Positions 37,657 through 47,270 of a stretch of 64,000 bases of DNA are shown one piece after another; the first letter of the stretch is position 1; each line of letters opens with the position of its first letter. This DNA comes from JBBATK01 sp044228685. GTDB taxonomy: Bacteria > Bacteroidota > Ignavibacteria > Kapaibacteriales > NICIL-2. The notes beneath the pieces are model-generated. The model was not told where the DNA came from. It saw only the letters and a program-made list of their open reading frames with translations, and did no database searches. The position numbers were made by a program, and so were the translations under genes. The stretch covers positions 124,001 through 188,000 of the forward strand of contig JBGAUL010000004.1 in NCBI GenBank assembly GCA_044228685.1, given 5' to 3'.

Positions 37657-38976
37657 TTCTTCATCACTTAATCGACGGTTCTTCTTGCGGAAACTGAAGC
37701 TCACCGGTACGCCTTCCAAATCAGCATGACGTCGTAACGCCCGCTCAAGGAATCGCTTGTACGCATCAGGGATAAGCTCCGGTTTATTTGAGAAGAAGGC
37801 GAACATTGGTGGTTCGGTTTTGATTTGCGTGACGTAATTGATACGCAAGTCATAGCCCTTGACGCTTGGAGGTGGCGTCTTCTGAAGTTCTTCGAGGAAG
37901 ATTTCATTGAGTACAGCAGTTGGTACGCGTGATTGACGGCGACGATGAATCTCTTCACACATCTCAACCACTTTCGTAACACGCTGTTTGGTCAGAGCAC
38001 TGACGGTGAGAACAGGGATATAATCAAACATTGCCAGCTCATCGCGGATCGTCTGCACGAACTCGTCAGCGGTTCGTTGATCCTTCTCAATAGCATCCCA
38101 TTTATTCACGACGATGAGTATGCCTTTTCGTGCAGCAACAACATCATGGATGATTTGCTTGTCTTGGTGCTCAAGACCTCTCGTAGCATCAAGCATCACA
38201 ACCGCCACATGACAGCGCTCAATGGCGCGCATGGTACGGAGCACGCTATAGGCTTCAATGCTTTCGTGCACGGCACTCTTCTTTCGAAGACCGGCTGTAT
38301 CGATGAGCAGCATGGTGCGACCGTAATAGGTCAATTCACTATCGATTGCATCACGAGTAGTTCCAGCGATCGGCGTCACGATCATTCGCTCGCGACCAAG
38401 CAGAGCGTTAGTTAGCGATGACTTGCCGACATTTGGTCGACCGACGATCGCAATCCTTAATCGATCATCTTCAGCTTGTTCTTCTGCAGAAAGATGGTCG
38501 GTGATTTGATCGAGGAAGTCGCCATTCGAGCGACCGCTCATAGCCGATATCGCAAAGAGATTATCGAAACCCAAAGAGTAGAATTCGGCAGCGTGAGCAT
38601 CACGTTCAGGATTGTCGCATTTATTGACAACCAAGGTCACTGGTTTAGGTGAACCTTTGAGGATGCGTGCGATATCCAAATCCGTAGGTGTAATACCATC
38701 CACTGCATCGACCACGAAGACGATAGCGTCGGCTTCTGCAATGGCCAGAAGTGCTTGTTCGCGAATTGCACGTTCGAACAGCTCTTCACTTTCCGGGATA
38801 ATTCCACCGGTATCGATGATGGTAAAGGGCTTGCCATTCCATTCTGCACGCGCGTAGAGACGATCGCGAGTTACCCCTGGTTCGGACTCCACAATAGCTT
38901 CGCGACGTTCAATAATGCGATTGAAAAGAGTTGATTTACCGACGTTAGGGCGACCGACTATTGCGACAACATTCAT
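37654..38976 (-). CDS. der: Ribosome assembly GTPase Der (EngA)
   Basis: The 440-residue protein has the two tandem G domains unique to Der, which acts in 50S subunit maturation. The first has GRPNVGKSTLFNRI, DTGG and NKCD. The second has GRPNVGKSSLTNAL, DTAGLRKKS and NKWD. The KH-like C-terminal domain (about 350-440) ends in a basic stretch (FSFRKKNRRLSDEE). Length fits the bacterial family (430-490). It is convergent with mltD and shares its terminator. It is an ordinary housekeeping gene. Confidence 0.97.
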   Translation of the reverse strand: MNVVAIVGRPNVGKSTLFNRIIERREAIVESEPGVTRDRLYARAEWNGKPFTIIDTGGIIPESEELFERAIREQALLAIAEADAIVFVVDAVDGITPTDLDIARILKGSPKPVTLVVNKCDNPERDAHAAEFYSLGFDNLFAISAMSGRSNGDFLDQITDHLSAEEQAEDDRLRIAIVGRPNVGKSSLTNALLGRERMIVTPIAGTTRDAIDSELTYYGRTMLLIDTAGLRKKSAVHESIEAYSVLRTMRAIERCHVAVVMLDATRGLEHQDKQIIHDVVAARKGILIVVNKWDAIEKDQRTADEFVQTIRDELAMFDYIPVLTVSALTKQRVTKVVEMCEEIHRRRQSRVPTAVLNEIFLEELQKTPPPSVKGYDLRINYVTQIKTEPPMFAFFSNKPELIPDAYKRFLERALRRHADLEGVPVSFSFRKKNRRLSDEE

Positions 38977-39060
38977 GGATTTGGGTGATTATAGGAACGC
39001 AATTTCGCAAATCACAGCAAATGAGGCGGCATATGACTGTTTGGGCTGTCGTATTTTTGC

Positions 39061-39846
39061 ATGACGTCAATCACCAAAGATCCTTTTTTGACCATGTCTG
39101 CACCGTCAATTCTCAACATCGCCGCTTACAAGTTTGTGGACCTCGACGCCGAATGGATTCGCTCCTGGCGCTTTGAAATACGCAGCTTCTGTCGCGAACG
39201 GGGCGTTTTTGGAACAATTCTCTTGAGTGAAGAAGGCATCAACCTCTTTCTTGCCGGACCAAGTTCGGCTGTTGAAGAGGTATGGTCTGCGATCCGCAGT
39301 ATCGATGCTTTTTCCGACCTCCAGCGCAAGGATAGTTTTAGCGAAACAGTACCCTTTCTTCGCATGAAAGTAAAATTGAAGAAAGAAATCATCCCCATGG
39401 GTCAGAATATTCAGCCCGCAAAAGGAACAGCACCACGTGTCCAAGCGAAGGATCTCAAGGCATGGTTGGATGAAGGTCGTGAGGTGATCATGTTTGACAC
39501 GCGAAATGACTATGAAGTCGATTACGGCACATTTGATAATGCCATGATCCTGGACATCAAGCACTTCAGAACCTTTCCGGAAAAAGTGGCTGCTTTGGAT
39601 CCAAGTCTCAAATCAAAAACCATCGTCACCTTCTGCACCGGCGGAATCCGCTGCGAAAAAGCAGGTGCATTCATGGCTCAACAGGGATTTGAACACGTGT
39701 ATCAATTAGACGGTGGCATTCTGAAGTACTTTGAAGAAGTCGGCGGCGCTCATTACCACGGTGGATGCTTTGTATTTGACGAGCGCGTTTCCCTCGATCC
39801 GGAGCTACAATCTGAGGTCGAAGCTGTGATGCATCCACATAACTAA
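39061..39846 (+). CDS. trhO: tRNA uridine(34) hydroxylase TrhO (rhodanese-like)
   Basis: The 261-residue protein matches the TrhO/YceA (UPF0176) family, which makes 5-hydroxyuridine at the tRNA wobble position. An N-terminal acylphosphatase-like domain (AAYKFVDL, GVFGTILLSEEGINLFLAGP) is followed by a rhodanese domain (about 125-235). It carries MFDTRNDYEVDYGTF and the active-site motif FCTGGIRCEKA with Cys192 and Cys198. The C-terminal Cys cluster of some longer homologues is missing. The start could also be the Met at 39094 (MSAPSILNIAAYKF); neither has a clear SD. It stands alone between der and a secreted protein gene. Confidence 0.9.
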   Translation: MTSITKDPFLTMSAPSILNIAAYKFVDLDAEWIRSWRFEIRSFCRERGVFGTILLSEEGINLFLAGPSSAVEEVWSAIRSIDAFSDLQRKDSFSETVPFLRMKVKLKKEIIPMGQNIQPAKGTAPRVQAKDLKAWLDEGREVIMFDTRNDYEVDYGTFDNAMILDIKHFRTFPEKVAALDPSLKSKTIVTFCTGGIRCEKAGAFMAQQGFEHVYQLDGGILKYFEEVGGAHYHGGCFVFDERVSLDPELQSEVEAVMHPHN

Positions 39847-40169
39847 TCCTGAACAAAGGACTGCATAGAGGTTCCAAGGCTAGGCTTGTCACATTCTGCC
39901 GGAATCGGTGTTATAACAGTGCTAAAATCCCTTCCGGGGACTCATTCTGTCGCGCTCAAAATTCCGGACACTATCACCATCACCTTGACACGTACTCTCG
40001 TTTGACGATGAGATAATTGCTCTCTATATTGACGAAGGTACGGTAACATTCACGTCTTGCATTAAAGTCGGTATTGGCGTGGAATTTTCTGGTACTCGTA
40101 TTTGGATTTGATCAGGTTGACAGGCGAAGTCTGCACCGGCTCGCTATCACATACTATGAGGGCTCAATA
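39847..40169. other. Intergenic region before the SBBP-propeller gene
   Basis: These 323 bases hold no supported gene. An in-frame extension of the next gene reaches back to 40074, but the extra residues lack signal-peptide character. A GAGGG at 40158-40162 serves the ATG at 40170. No promoter or repeat was convincing. Confidence 0.4.
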
Positions 40170-43100
40170 ATGCTAGCCCAACTCATCTCTCGACACAAAA
40201 TTGTCTTTCTATTGTTCTTCTTGTGCGCCGCCCTTCCCCTTAGTGCACAGGTAACCTATGACAGTATCGTATATAGCCGAGGCACTTTCTTTGGGTCGGC
40301 CAATAACGATTCTTATCTTCTCCACGTTGCGGTTGATGCTCAGGGCTATGTGTATGGAACGGGCTTGTGCTCGAGCATTCCTACGACGGCAGGGGCTTAC
40401 AAGACAAGCAACCAAGGTGGGGTTTACGACGCAATGGTCTTCAAGCTGGATCCGACTATGAAAACCCTGATATGGGCGACATATATTGGTGGCTCCAACG
40501 TTGAAGCAGGTGGTGGTATTGCCGTCAATTCGGCAGGTGAAGTGTACTTAACCGGATATACTCTGTCGCCAAACTTCCCAACTACCGTTGCAGCCGACCA
40601 AGCCTACCTTGCTAGCGGAACAGTCAACTACTTCGCTTTGAAACTGAGCGCCGATGGATCAACACTGTTGTGGTCACGAATACTCGGACGAGGTGCGCCC
40701 ATCACGCAGCAGACACAGGTAGCTTCCAAAGGTGCACACATTGCGATAAATCCTTCGGGAGAGGCATACGTGTTCTCTCATACTAATTCGAACTCCTATC
40801 AAATCACATCGAATGCGTATCAGTCAACACTGAGCGGTCAAACCGATTTCGTTCTCACTAAGCTGAGTTCCAATGGAACGATTCTGTATTCCTCGTTTCT
40901 AGGTGCGACCGGAAATGAAACTGCATACGATGTGTGTTATGCCAGCGGACGAGTGTACTGCAGCGGTTCAACAAGTTCAGTTGGTATGCCGCTTCGTACG
41001 GGCAAAGTTCCGGATGCCGGTGGCGACTGTTGCTTGCTTTTGGCCGACGACCAAGGTGGCGCACTTAATATGCGAAAGTGCTTTGTGTACGGAAGCGCCG
41101 GATCAGATATCGGTTATAGCGTCTCGTTTGACTCTCACGCGAGCAGAATATGCATGACCGGTGTCTCGGGTGGAGTCATGACCTACAACACCGCCTTGCA
41201 AGCCGGACAGGTCACCGGAGGCTTTGTAGGAACAATTGACACGGCACTCACAGCTCCAATCTATATCACAATGATTGGCAGCGGCGTCGTACCAACTTCT
41301 GTCGCCGCCAGAACCTCAAATAGCACTGTCTACGTTGCCGGCTACGTAAACGGCACCGTGCCAGTAAGCGGAAATGCATTTCAAGCTGCACCAAAAGGAA
41401 ATCTTGAAGGCCTAATGGTATCCGTTGACTCGTCGGGTGCCTTGCTCAAATACGGCACCTACATCGGTGGTACCAATGCTGACTACAGCGCGGCGAAAGT
41501 TTTGTTGGTCGACCGTGGCTGTTTGCTACGAGTGATCTTTGGCATCACAACTCACTCTCCGGATTTTCCTTCTACCAACAACACCTATCAGCCTCAAAAG
41601 TTGAACGGTATTGAGGATCAACCGGCGCTGGCAATGTTTAGCACCATACCAACTGCCAACTTCACCTATTTCGGAGTTCCGTGCTCGAAGGACTACACCT
41701 TTACGTTGACTACTTCGTGTCCCTATACTAACCTCGTGTGGAATTTTGGAGACCGCTCGCCTAATGTACTTGGAACGAATCCGGTGAGTCACACATTTCC
41801 ATCCTTTGGAAGCTACGTCGTGACTGCGACGGCATTGACCCTAGAGGGCGATACGATCGTCAAGAAGGCAAACGTCATTATTGGAAACCCAAATCCCATT
41901 GATGCGGGTCCGGATCAAACCGTGTGTGCGAAAAGTACACGGACACAGTTATCAGCAACCGGTGGTGTATTGTATCGCTGGTCACCAGGCAAAGAGTTCA
42001 GCGATTCCACAAGCGCAAACCCAATCGTCAATCCTAAGAAGACAACCGTCTACTACCTCTACGGCAAAGATTCCTTTGGCTGCGAGTCAGTCGACTCAGT
42101 AGTTGTCATCGTTCATGACATTGCCGCGGTTGTAAAGAAAGACACGGTGATTTGCGAAGGAAGCTATGCTCAGTTGGAAGCATCAGGCGGACAGTACTAT
42201 TCGTGGCAACCTACTAATGGCTTGAGTGCCGGTAATGGTTCACGAGTCTTAGCTGCACCACAAACAACGACCACGTATAGCGTTGTTGCTTTCGATGGTG
42301 TCTGTTTTGATACCGCAAGAGTCACCGTGACAGTGATTCCAAAACCTCGACTCAAGATGGCGCCTGTCCCAAGTATATGCGCCAATACGCCGGTGGAATT
42401 GGGAGTCACAGTAACGATTCCTGGTTCGAGTGATAGCGACGTTGTTTCCTATCAATGGTCACCGAAAGTCAACATCAACAACCCAAACGTCCCAAATCCG
42501 GTTGTGACTCTCTCCAAGGACGCTTGGTACAAAGTAACTGTTGTTACAAAGTATGGCTGTGTTGCAACCGACAGTGTGCACATAGTCATGCAGAACAGAC
42601 TTCGCATTACACTGAGTCCGGACACTGCACTTTGCGAGGACGTAAATGGCGTCAACGTACGACTTCGCGCTAACGGTGCAGCCACCTATGAATGGAGTCC
42701 GGGTACAGGCCTAAGCGACAGCACAAGTAACTCACCTCTGTGCACAACGAAGAAGTCTACAACCTATAGGGTCATAGGTCGCGCCGGCGAATGTATCGAC
42801 ACTCAATACGTCCGCGTCACGGTGTACCCACGTCCCACGGGATTGAAAGCTCGCGGTGACACAACCGTCTGCTCCAACGAACGCGTGCACCTCTGGATTG
42901 AGAACGGCGACACTGCGCATGCAACCTTTGCCTGGTACCCGCCGCAAGAGTTTGAGAACCCAAGTGGTTCATCTGTCTACTTGCATCCGGGTTTAGGCAA
43001 CAAGCACGTGTACAAAGTCATCATTTCAAATGCAGCAGGTTGTACCACAGTTGATTCGGTGCATGTGTTTGTCGACAACGCACTGCAAATCGCTACAGGA

Positions 43101-44462
43101 CCATCCGTCAGCGCATGCGAAGGAGAACAAGCCGCGCTAACGATCACAAGCAACAACGATGCTTCAACGGCGATCACATGGACGCCAAATGATGGTGTAT
43201 GGGATGCAGCCAAGAAACAATACGTCGTTACCGTAACCGCAGACAAAACCTACAAAGTTCATGCACAACGTGGCAGCTGCACAGGCGATGCTGAAGTAAG
43301 CGTGCACGTGAAACCCAATCCCGTCTTTGAGCTCAGTGCAGACACTTCTGTGTGTTATGGTTCAATCATTCAACTACACGCCAAGAGTTCTCAAAATGGT
43401 ATGAGTTATAGGTGGCTTCGTGGCACGGTACCGGACACGGCACTAGATGACGCGTTAAGTGCAAATCCAACGACACATGCTTTGACAGAAGACATGCATT
43501 GGACGGTGGAAGCGTCATTAGATGGTTGTATCAGAACCAAGGATATGACGGTTCATGTTCTCGCTATGCCAAGCATCATCATGCCGGCTGATACAATGAT
43601 CTGTGATAATGAGTCGGCGAGTTTTCATGTGAAGACGAGCTCAACACAATCGATTCGTTGGGAGCCTTCAACAGGACTCGACAACACCTCCACAAATGAT
43701 GTCGTTGCCTCGCCTCATAGTTCCACCAAGTACACTGCGACAGTTGTAAGTAAAGACGGCTGCACAACAAGCGCTTCATTCTTCCTTGGCGTCAAGAGAA
43801 GAGTATGGCTTGATTTTTCAATCGATCCTATTCACGGCGGTCAAGTGCTCAGTCCGAATGATTCAGTATTTATCATCGTTAAGCTTCACGCCGACTCATC
43901 GATTGTATCACCACTACAATTTGACGTGGTATGCAATGCTAATATCGTTGAGATTCACTCGCATCCATTCAGTGACAAAAATGGACGCCGCACTATTCAT
44001 TTCTCGATTCCGGCATACACATTCCAACTTGTGGATACTCTCGTCATGAAGATCGTCGGCAAAGCTTTGCAGGCAGCGCCTCCCTATTCAGATGTTGTGA
44101 TCGAGAACATTGAAATCGATTCAACATTCTGTCCTAACTATCGCAGCATTCCAACAAGCATGAGTATCAGTTCTTGCTACACCGGCGGACGTAATGTGCA
44201 GTGGGCACAACCCTTAGCTCTTTCGTTGCGACCAAATCCTGTGAGCGATGAAACCACTGTGCAGATTCTAAGTTCTGAAGACGACGACGTTGAATTGAGC
44301 TTGGTGAATAGTCTCGGTGAAAGAGTACAAACGTGGACTGTATCGCACAGTCAGGTTCAAACACTACACACTATAAATCTCGGACCCTGCGCTAGCGGCG
44401 TGTATCAACTTGTCGCAACAACTGCTCAACAACGAGAGACAATTCGATGCATTAAATACTAG
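40170..44462 (+). CDS. Secreted SBBP-propeller / PKD / multi-repeat adhesin with T9SS tail
   Basis: The 1430-residue protein has a signal peptide (MLAQLISRHKIVFLLFFLCA, cleavage near LSA) and GAGGG seven bases upstream. About residues 30-480 form an SBBP-type beta-propeller (ATYIGGSNVEAGGGIAVNSAGEVYLTG, and SSFLGATGNETAYDVCYASGRVYCSG). A PKD-like domain follows (about 515-580, WNFGDRSPN...HTFPSFGSYVVTATA). Eight repeats of about 75-90 residues then span about 585-1205, each opening with a DTxxC-type strand and an aromatic YxWxP-type strand (YRWSPG, YSWQPT, YQWSPK, YEWSPG). A cohesin-like segment (about 1210-1345) and a T9SS-like tail (LRPNPVSDET to RCIKY) end it. It is probably a surface adhesin. 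Confidence 0.82.
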   Translation: MLAQLISRHKIVFLLFFLCAALPLSAQVTYDSIVYSRGTFFGSANNDSYLLHVAVDAQGYVYGTGLCSSIPTTAGAYKTSNQGGVYDAMVFKLDPTMKTLIWATYIGGSNVEAGGGIAVNSAGEVYLTGYTLSPNFPTTVAADQAYLASGTVNYFALKLSADGSTLLWSRILGRGAPITQQTQVASKGAHIAINPSGEAYVFSHTNSNSYQITSNAYQSTLSGQTDFVLTKLSSNGTILYSSFLGATGNETAYDVCYASGRVYCSGSTSSVGMPLRTGKVPDAGGDCCLLLADDQGGALNMRKCFVYGSAGSDIGYSVSFDSHASRICMTGVSGGVMTYNTALQAGQVTGGFVGTIDTALTAPIYITMIGSGVVPTSVAARTSNSTVYVAGYVNGTVPVSGNAFQAAPKGNLEGLMVSVDSSGALLKYGTYIGGTNADYSAAKVLLVDRGCLLRVIFGITTHSPDFPSTNNTYQPQKLNGIEDQPALAMFSTIPTANFTYFGVPCSKDYTFTLTTSCPYTNLVWNFGDRSPNVLGTNPVSHTFPSFGSYVVTATALTLEGDTIVKKANVIIGNPNPIDAGPDQTVCAKSTRTQLSATGGVLYRWSPGKEFSDSTSANPIVNPKKTTVYYLYGKDSFGCESVDSVVVIVHDIAAVVKKDTVICEGSYAQLEASGGQYYSWQPTNGLSAGNGSRVLAAPQTTTTYSVVAFDGVCFDTARVTVTVIPKPRLKMAPVPSICANTPVELGVTVTIPGSSDSDVVSYQWSPKVNINNPNVPNPVVTLSKDAWYKVTVVTKYGCVATDSVHIVMQNRLRITLSPDTALCEDVNGVNVRLRANGAATYEWSPGTGLSDSTSNSPLCTTKKSTTYRVIGRAGECIDTQYVRVTVYPRPTGLKARGDTTVCSNERVHLWIENGDTAHATFAWYPPQEFENPSGSSVYLHPGLGNKHVYKVIISNAAGCTTVDSVHVFVDNALQIATGPSVSACEGEQAALTITSNNDASTAITWTPNDGVWDAAKKQYVVTVTADKTYKVHAQRGSCTGDAEVSVHVKPNPVFELSADTSVCYGSIIQLHAKSSQNGMSYRWLRGTVPDTALDDALSANPTTHALTEDMHWTVEASLDGCIRTKDMTVHVLAMPSIIMPADTMICDNESASFHVKTSSTQSIRWEPSTGLDNTSTNDVVASPHSSTKYTATVVSKDGCTTSASFFLGVKRRVWLDFSIDPIHGGQVLSPNDSVFIIVKLHADSSIVSPLQFDVVCNANIVEIHSHPFSDKNGRRTIHFSIPAYTFQLVDTLVMKIVGKALQAAPPYSDVVIENIEIDSTFCPNYRSIPTSMSISSCYTGGRNVQWAQPLALSLRPNPVSDETTVQILSSEDDDVELSLVNSLGERVQTWTVSHSQVQTLHTINLGPCASGVYQLVATTAQQRETIRCIKY

Positions 44463-44486
44463 GTATTTTTTGAACGAAGTTGAATA

Positions 44487-44519
44487 AAAGGGTCGTCAAT
44501 CTTTGACGACCCTTTTTTT
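44487..44519 (+). terminator. Rho-independent terminator
   Basis: AAAGGGTCGTCAA (44487-44499) pairs perfectly with TTGACGACCCTTT (44503-44515) across a three-base loop, followed by T. It lies 24 bases after the stop of the SBBP/PKD gene. Confidence 0.92.
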
Positions 44520-44935
44520 GTGTCAACATTATCTGACAATGCAGAATCTTTTTTGTCGATCATTTGCTATCAAAGCTAAAGAGTGTGTTATTCATCTGAC
44601 AGTATTTGACTTTGATTTTGTGATTTCTCTAGTAGTTGTTTAGTCAATTTCGACACAACATCATCACATTTGACACAAAGCGCTTTCCTCTACAGACCGC
44701 ATGAATACTAGCTGCCAGCCGCTCACACTTCCGAGCATTTGACATCACAACTCTGTTTTACAACGATACTCATCTCAGTGCACTGACATTTTTCACGTGC
44801 ATCGACTAGTGAATTTTTGTACCGCGCACGAACGCAGTGTTCATGTGAAACAAAATCAGAGTATTGATAACTAATGTCTTGAAAGAAGCAGTTGCATTTC
44901 GAGAACATTATTTGGCACCACCTTAGGAGGCAATC
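44520..44935. promoter_or_regulatory. Long upstream region of the second SBBP gene with repeated TTTGAC motif
   Basis: No gene was found in these 416 bases. The octamer (T/C)ATTTGAC occurs on the + strand at 44603-44610, 44667-44674 and 44736-44743, with related CTGACA copies nearby, so the spacing is about 64-69 bases. A 10-base palindrome CAGTGCACTG lies near 44777. The SD TAGGAGG (44924-44930) is five bases from the start codon. The motifs could be operators or -35-like elements. Confidence 0.3.
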
Positions 44936-47179
44936 ATGACAGACATTTTCAACTCACTATTTCTCGTTAGCTCGAGCATCACTACTCAGCGCGATGGCAA
45001 TACATCTGTCACTGCTCATCCTCATTACAACAACGCTACTTCGAGCCTTATCTCAACTCTACTGGTCTTGTTGTTTTGTCTACTGCTTTCAGTGCAATCG
45101 ATTGTTGCACAGACACAAGCAACGACAGCAAATCCAGAGCAATTGCGTTTAGCAGCCGCTACTTTTTTTGGCAATGCTGACAACAATGGATACTTGATGC
45201 AGATCGCCACCGATGCTCAAGGCAATGTTTATGGCACCGGTTTTTGCACTTCACTGACCACAACGCCAAACGTATTTCAAGCGAAGTATGGTGGAGTAGC
45301 TGACGTCATGATCTTCAAGTTGGATCCATCATTACATCATCTCATCTGGGCTACTTACTTGGGTGGAAATGGATATGACAGAGCCGGGAGCATTTGTGTT
45401 GATGCTGCGGGCGAGGTCACGATTGCGGGCATCACCAGCTCATCCAACTTCCCTATCACAAATGCTAGTGATGTTGATTATATGCGTTCGGGTTCGAACA
45501 GCATCTTCGTCAGCAGACTGAGTGCCGATGGACGTCAACTCCGCTACTCTCGTATTCTCGGTTTAGCATCGCAGGCTAGCGAGCGATACATGTCATACTT
45601 CAGCGCTGTGCACTTGGCATTGAGTCCGGCCGGTGATGCTTTTGTGCTTGGTCACACAAGCGAATCGCTCTATCGCATCACAGAAAATGCTTTCCAACTT
45701 CATCCCAAAGGAAGTTTGAATTGCGTACTCAGCAAAATCAGTCCAAATGGTTCAATCAGCTACTCGAGCTTCATCGGTGGCAGTCAAATAGATAGGAGCT
45801 TTGATATCTGCTACTCGGCAGGCAAAGTGTATTGCAGTGGCACGACGACTTCAATCGACTTTCCAAAAAACATCAGCGCACGCACGGACACCTTGGGCGA
45901 TTGCTTTGTACTGTGCATTAGAGACGGATTTACACCAAGACTTGAGAGAAGCTACGTGTTTGGAACAGATTCACTTGATGTTGGTTATGCTCTCTGTGTC
46001 GATACCAAAGCGAATTCAGTGCTCATGAGCGCAGTGCTCAATGGCGAACGAGAAGATGCACGCAGTCTTGTGTCGGACCTGCATCATGGAGCTGCAATCG
46101 CGGTCTTCGACACAAGTCTCACTCGCTTAACTTCTGTGACGTTGATCGGCTCGGGCCTCATTCCAACCGGGATGCAGTCCTCCAAAGTCCGGTCCGTCTT
46201 CGTCGCAGGAGTAGCTAGTGAAACAGCACAATTCATGATCAGCGAAAACGCTCTTCAACGTTCAACTGCCGGCGGCTTTGATGTGTTCTTGATGGTGCTG
46301 GATTCGAGCTTAACACAAGTCAAATACGGAACATTTTACGGCGGAACTCGAAACGACTATGGAGCAGTTCGAGTGCTTGTATCGCATAGCAGTTGCGACC
46401 AACGGGTTGTGCTCAGCTTAACCACTCATTCCTTGGATATCAAATCAACTGAAGAATCGGTTCAAAGAGACAAGCTTAATAAGACGGCGGACCAACCCCT
46501 CATAGCTCTGTTCATGTCAGAACCGGCTGATATCGTTCTGAGCTTTAAGGATGTGCCGAGTTCGCAAGTCGGACAAGAACGTCGCTTTGAAATTCACGCT
46601 TCTTCAACACAAATGCTGCGGTCGTCGGTAGACTTTGATCTGGTGTGTGACCCTCAGGACTTTGCTCCTACCGACGGCACGCTGCATTCTGTTGTGAATG
46701 GAGTACGCTTGATTCACATGCGCATCCCAATCGCTGAGCTGAATTCGAACAACGCTCTCTTAACTGCATTCAAAGGACGTATCTATTTGCACTCCGGAAC
46801 TGAGAGTACGATCAGTTTCCGCAACGTGAGCATCGATGAATCTATCTGCGCAACAATCGAAACTCATCCCGCGGTGATTAGCACGGTTGGATGCTTTGCT
46901 ACCGGACGCAACGTAGAGTTCCGCACAACACTCAGTTTGGAGATTTTACCTCAACCTGTTGCAGATCACGCTACCATCGTCGTTAACAGCGCTGATCGAG
47001 GTCCGGCAACTCTTGAGATTATTGACCTCATGGGTCGCACACTTAAGAAAACAATCGTCAACCTTAGCAACGATCACTCAGAATTTTTGATCGACACTGC
47101 TGACCTAAGCGGCGGCACATATATCGCCCGCATACGTACGGCTACTGAAAGCGTCGATCAAATCCTTACTCACCTATAA
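44936..47179 (+). CDS. Secreted SBBP-propeller protein with T9SS tail (short paralogue)
   Basis: This 747-residue protein is a paralogue of the larger SBBP protein upstream, without its PKD and repeat region. A strong SD (TAGGAGG) fixes the start. The N-terminus is unusual, with about 36 polar residues before the hydrophobic core (LISTLLVLLFCLLLSV) and cleavage near VAQ. The propeller spans about 70-520 (ATFFGNADNNGYLMQIATDAQGNVYGTG, ATYLGGNGYDRAGSICVDAAGEVTIAG, SSFIGGSQIDRSFDICYSAGKVYCSG). A cohesin-like segment (about 530-665) and a T9SS-like tail (LEILPQPVADHATIVV to ILTHL) follow. A conserved Cys-then-GRNV motif lies between them, as in the larger paralogue. Confidence 0.82.
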   Translation: MTDIFNSLFLVSSSITTQRDGNTSVTAHPHYNNATSSLISTLLVLLFCLLLSVQSIVAQTQATTANPEQLRLAAATFFGNADNNGYLMQIATDAQGNVYGTGFCTSLTTTPNVFQAKYGGVADVMIFKLDPSLHHLIWATYLGGNGYDRAGSICVDAAGEVTIAGITSSSNFPITNASDVDYMRSGSNSIFVSRLSADGRQLRYSRILGLASQASERYMSYFSAVHLALSPAGDAFVLGHTSESLYRITENAFQLHPKGSLNCVLSKISPNGSISYSSFIGGSQIDRSFDICYSAGKVYCSGTTTSIDFPKNISARTDTLGDCFVLCIRDGFTPRLERSYVFGTDSLDVGYALCVDTKANSVLMSAVLNGEREDARSLVSDLHHGAAIAVFDTSLTRLTSVTLIGSGLIPTGMQSSKVRSVFVAGVASETAQFMISENALQRSTAGGFDVFLMVLDSSLTQVKYGTFYGGTRNDYGAVRVLVSHSSCDQRVVLSLTTHSLDIKSTEESVQRDKLNKTADQPLIALFMSEPADIVLSFKDVPSSQVGQERRFEIHASSTQMLRSSVDFDLVCDPQDFAPTDGTLHSVVNGVRLIHMRIPIAELNSNNALLTAFKGRIYLHSGTESTISFRNVSIDESICATIETHPAVISTVGCFATGRNVEFRTTLSLEILPQPVADHATIVVNSADRGPATLEIIDLMGRTLKKTIVNLSNDHSEFLIDTADLSGGTYIARIRTATESVDQILTHL

Positions 47180-47216
47180 ACCACCACCACTACATAGTGA
47201 TAGTTGCTCAAAACAG

Positions 47217-47246
47217 AAATGGTCGCGATTACTCGCGACCATTTTT
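47217..47246. terminator. Rho-independent terminator between convergent genes
   Basis: AAATGGTCGCGA (47217-47228) pairs with TCGCGACCATTT (47233-47244), with a four-base loop and T-rich 3' flank. It ends the short SBBP gene and may also serve the convergent dioxygenase gene. Confidence 0.88.
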
Positions 47247-47270
47247 GCTTTCATTTCGAATGAATACTCT

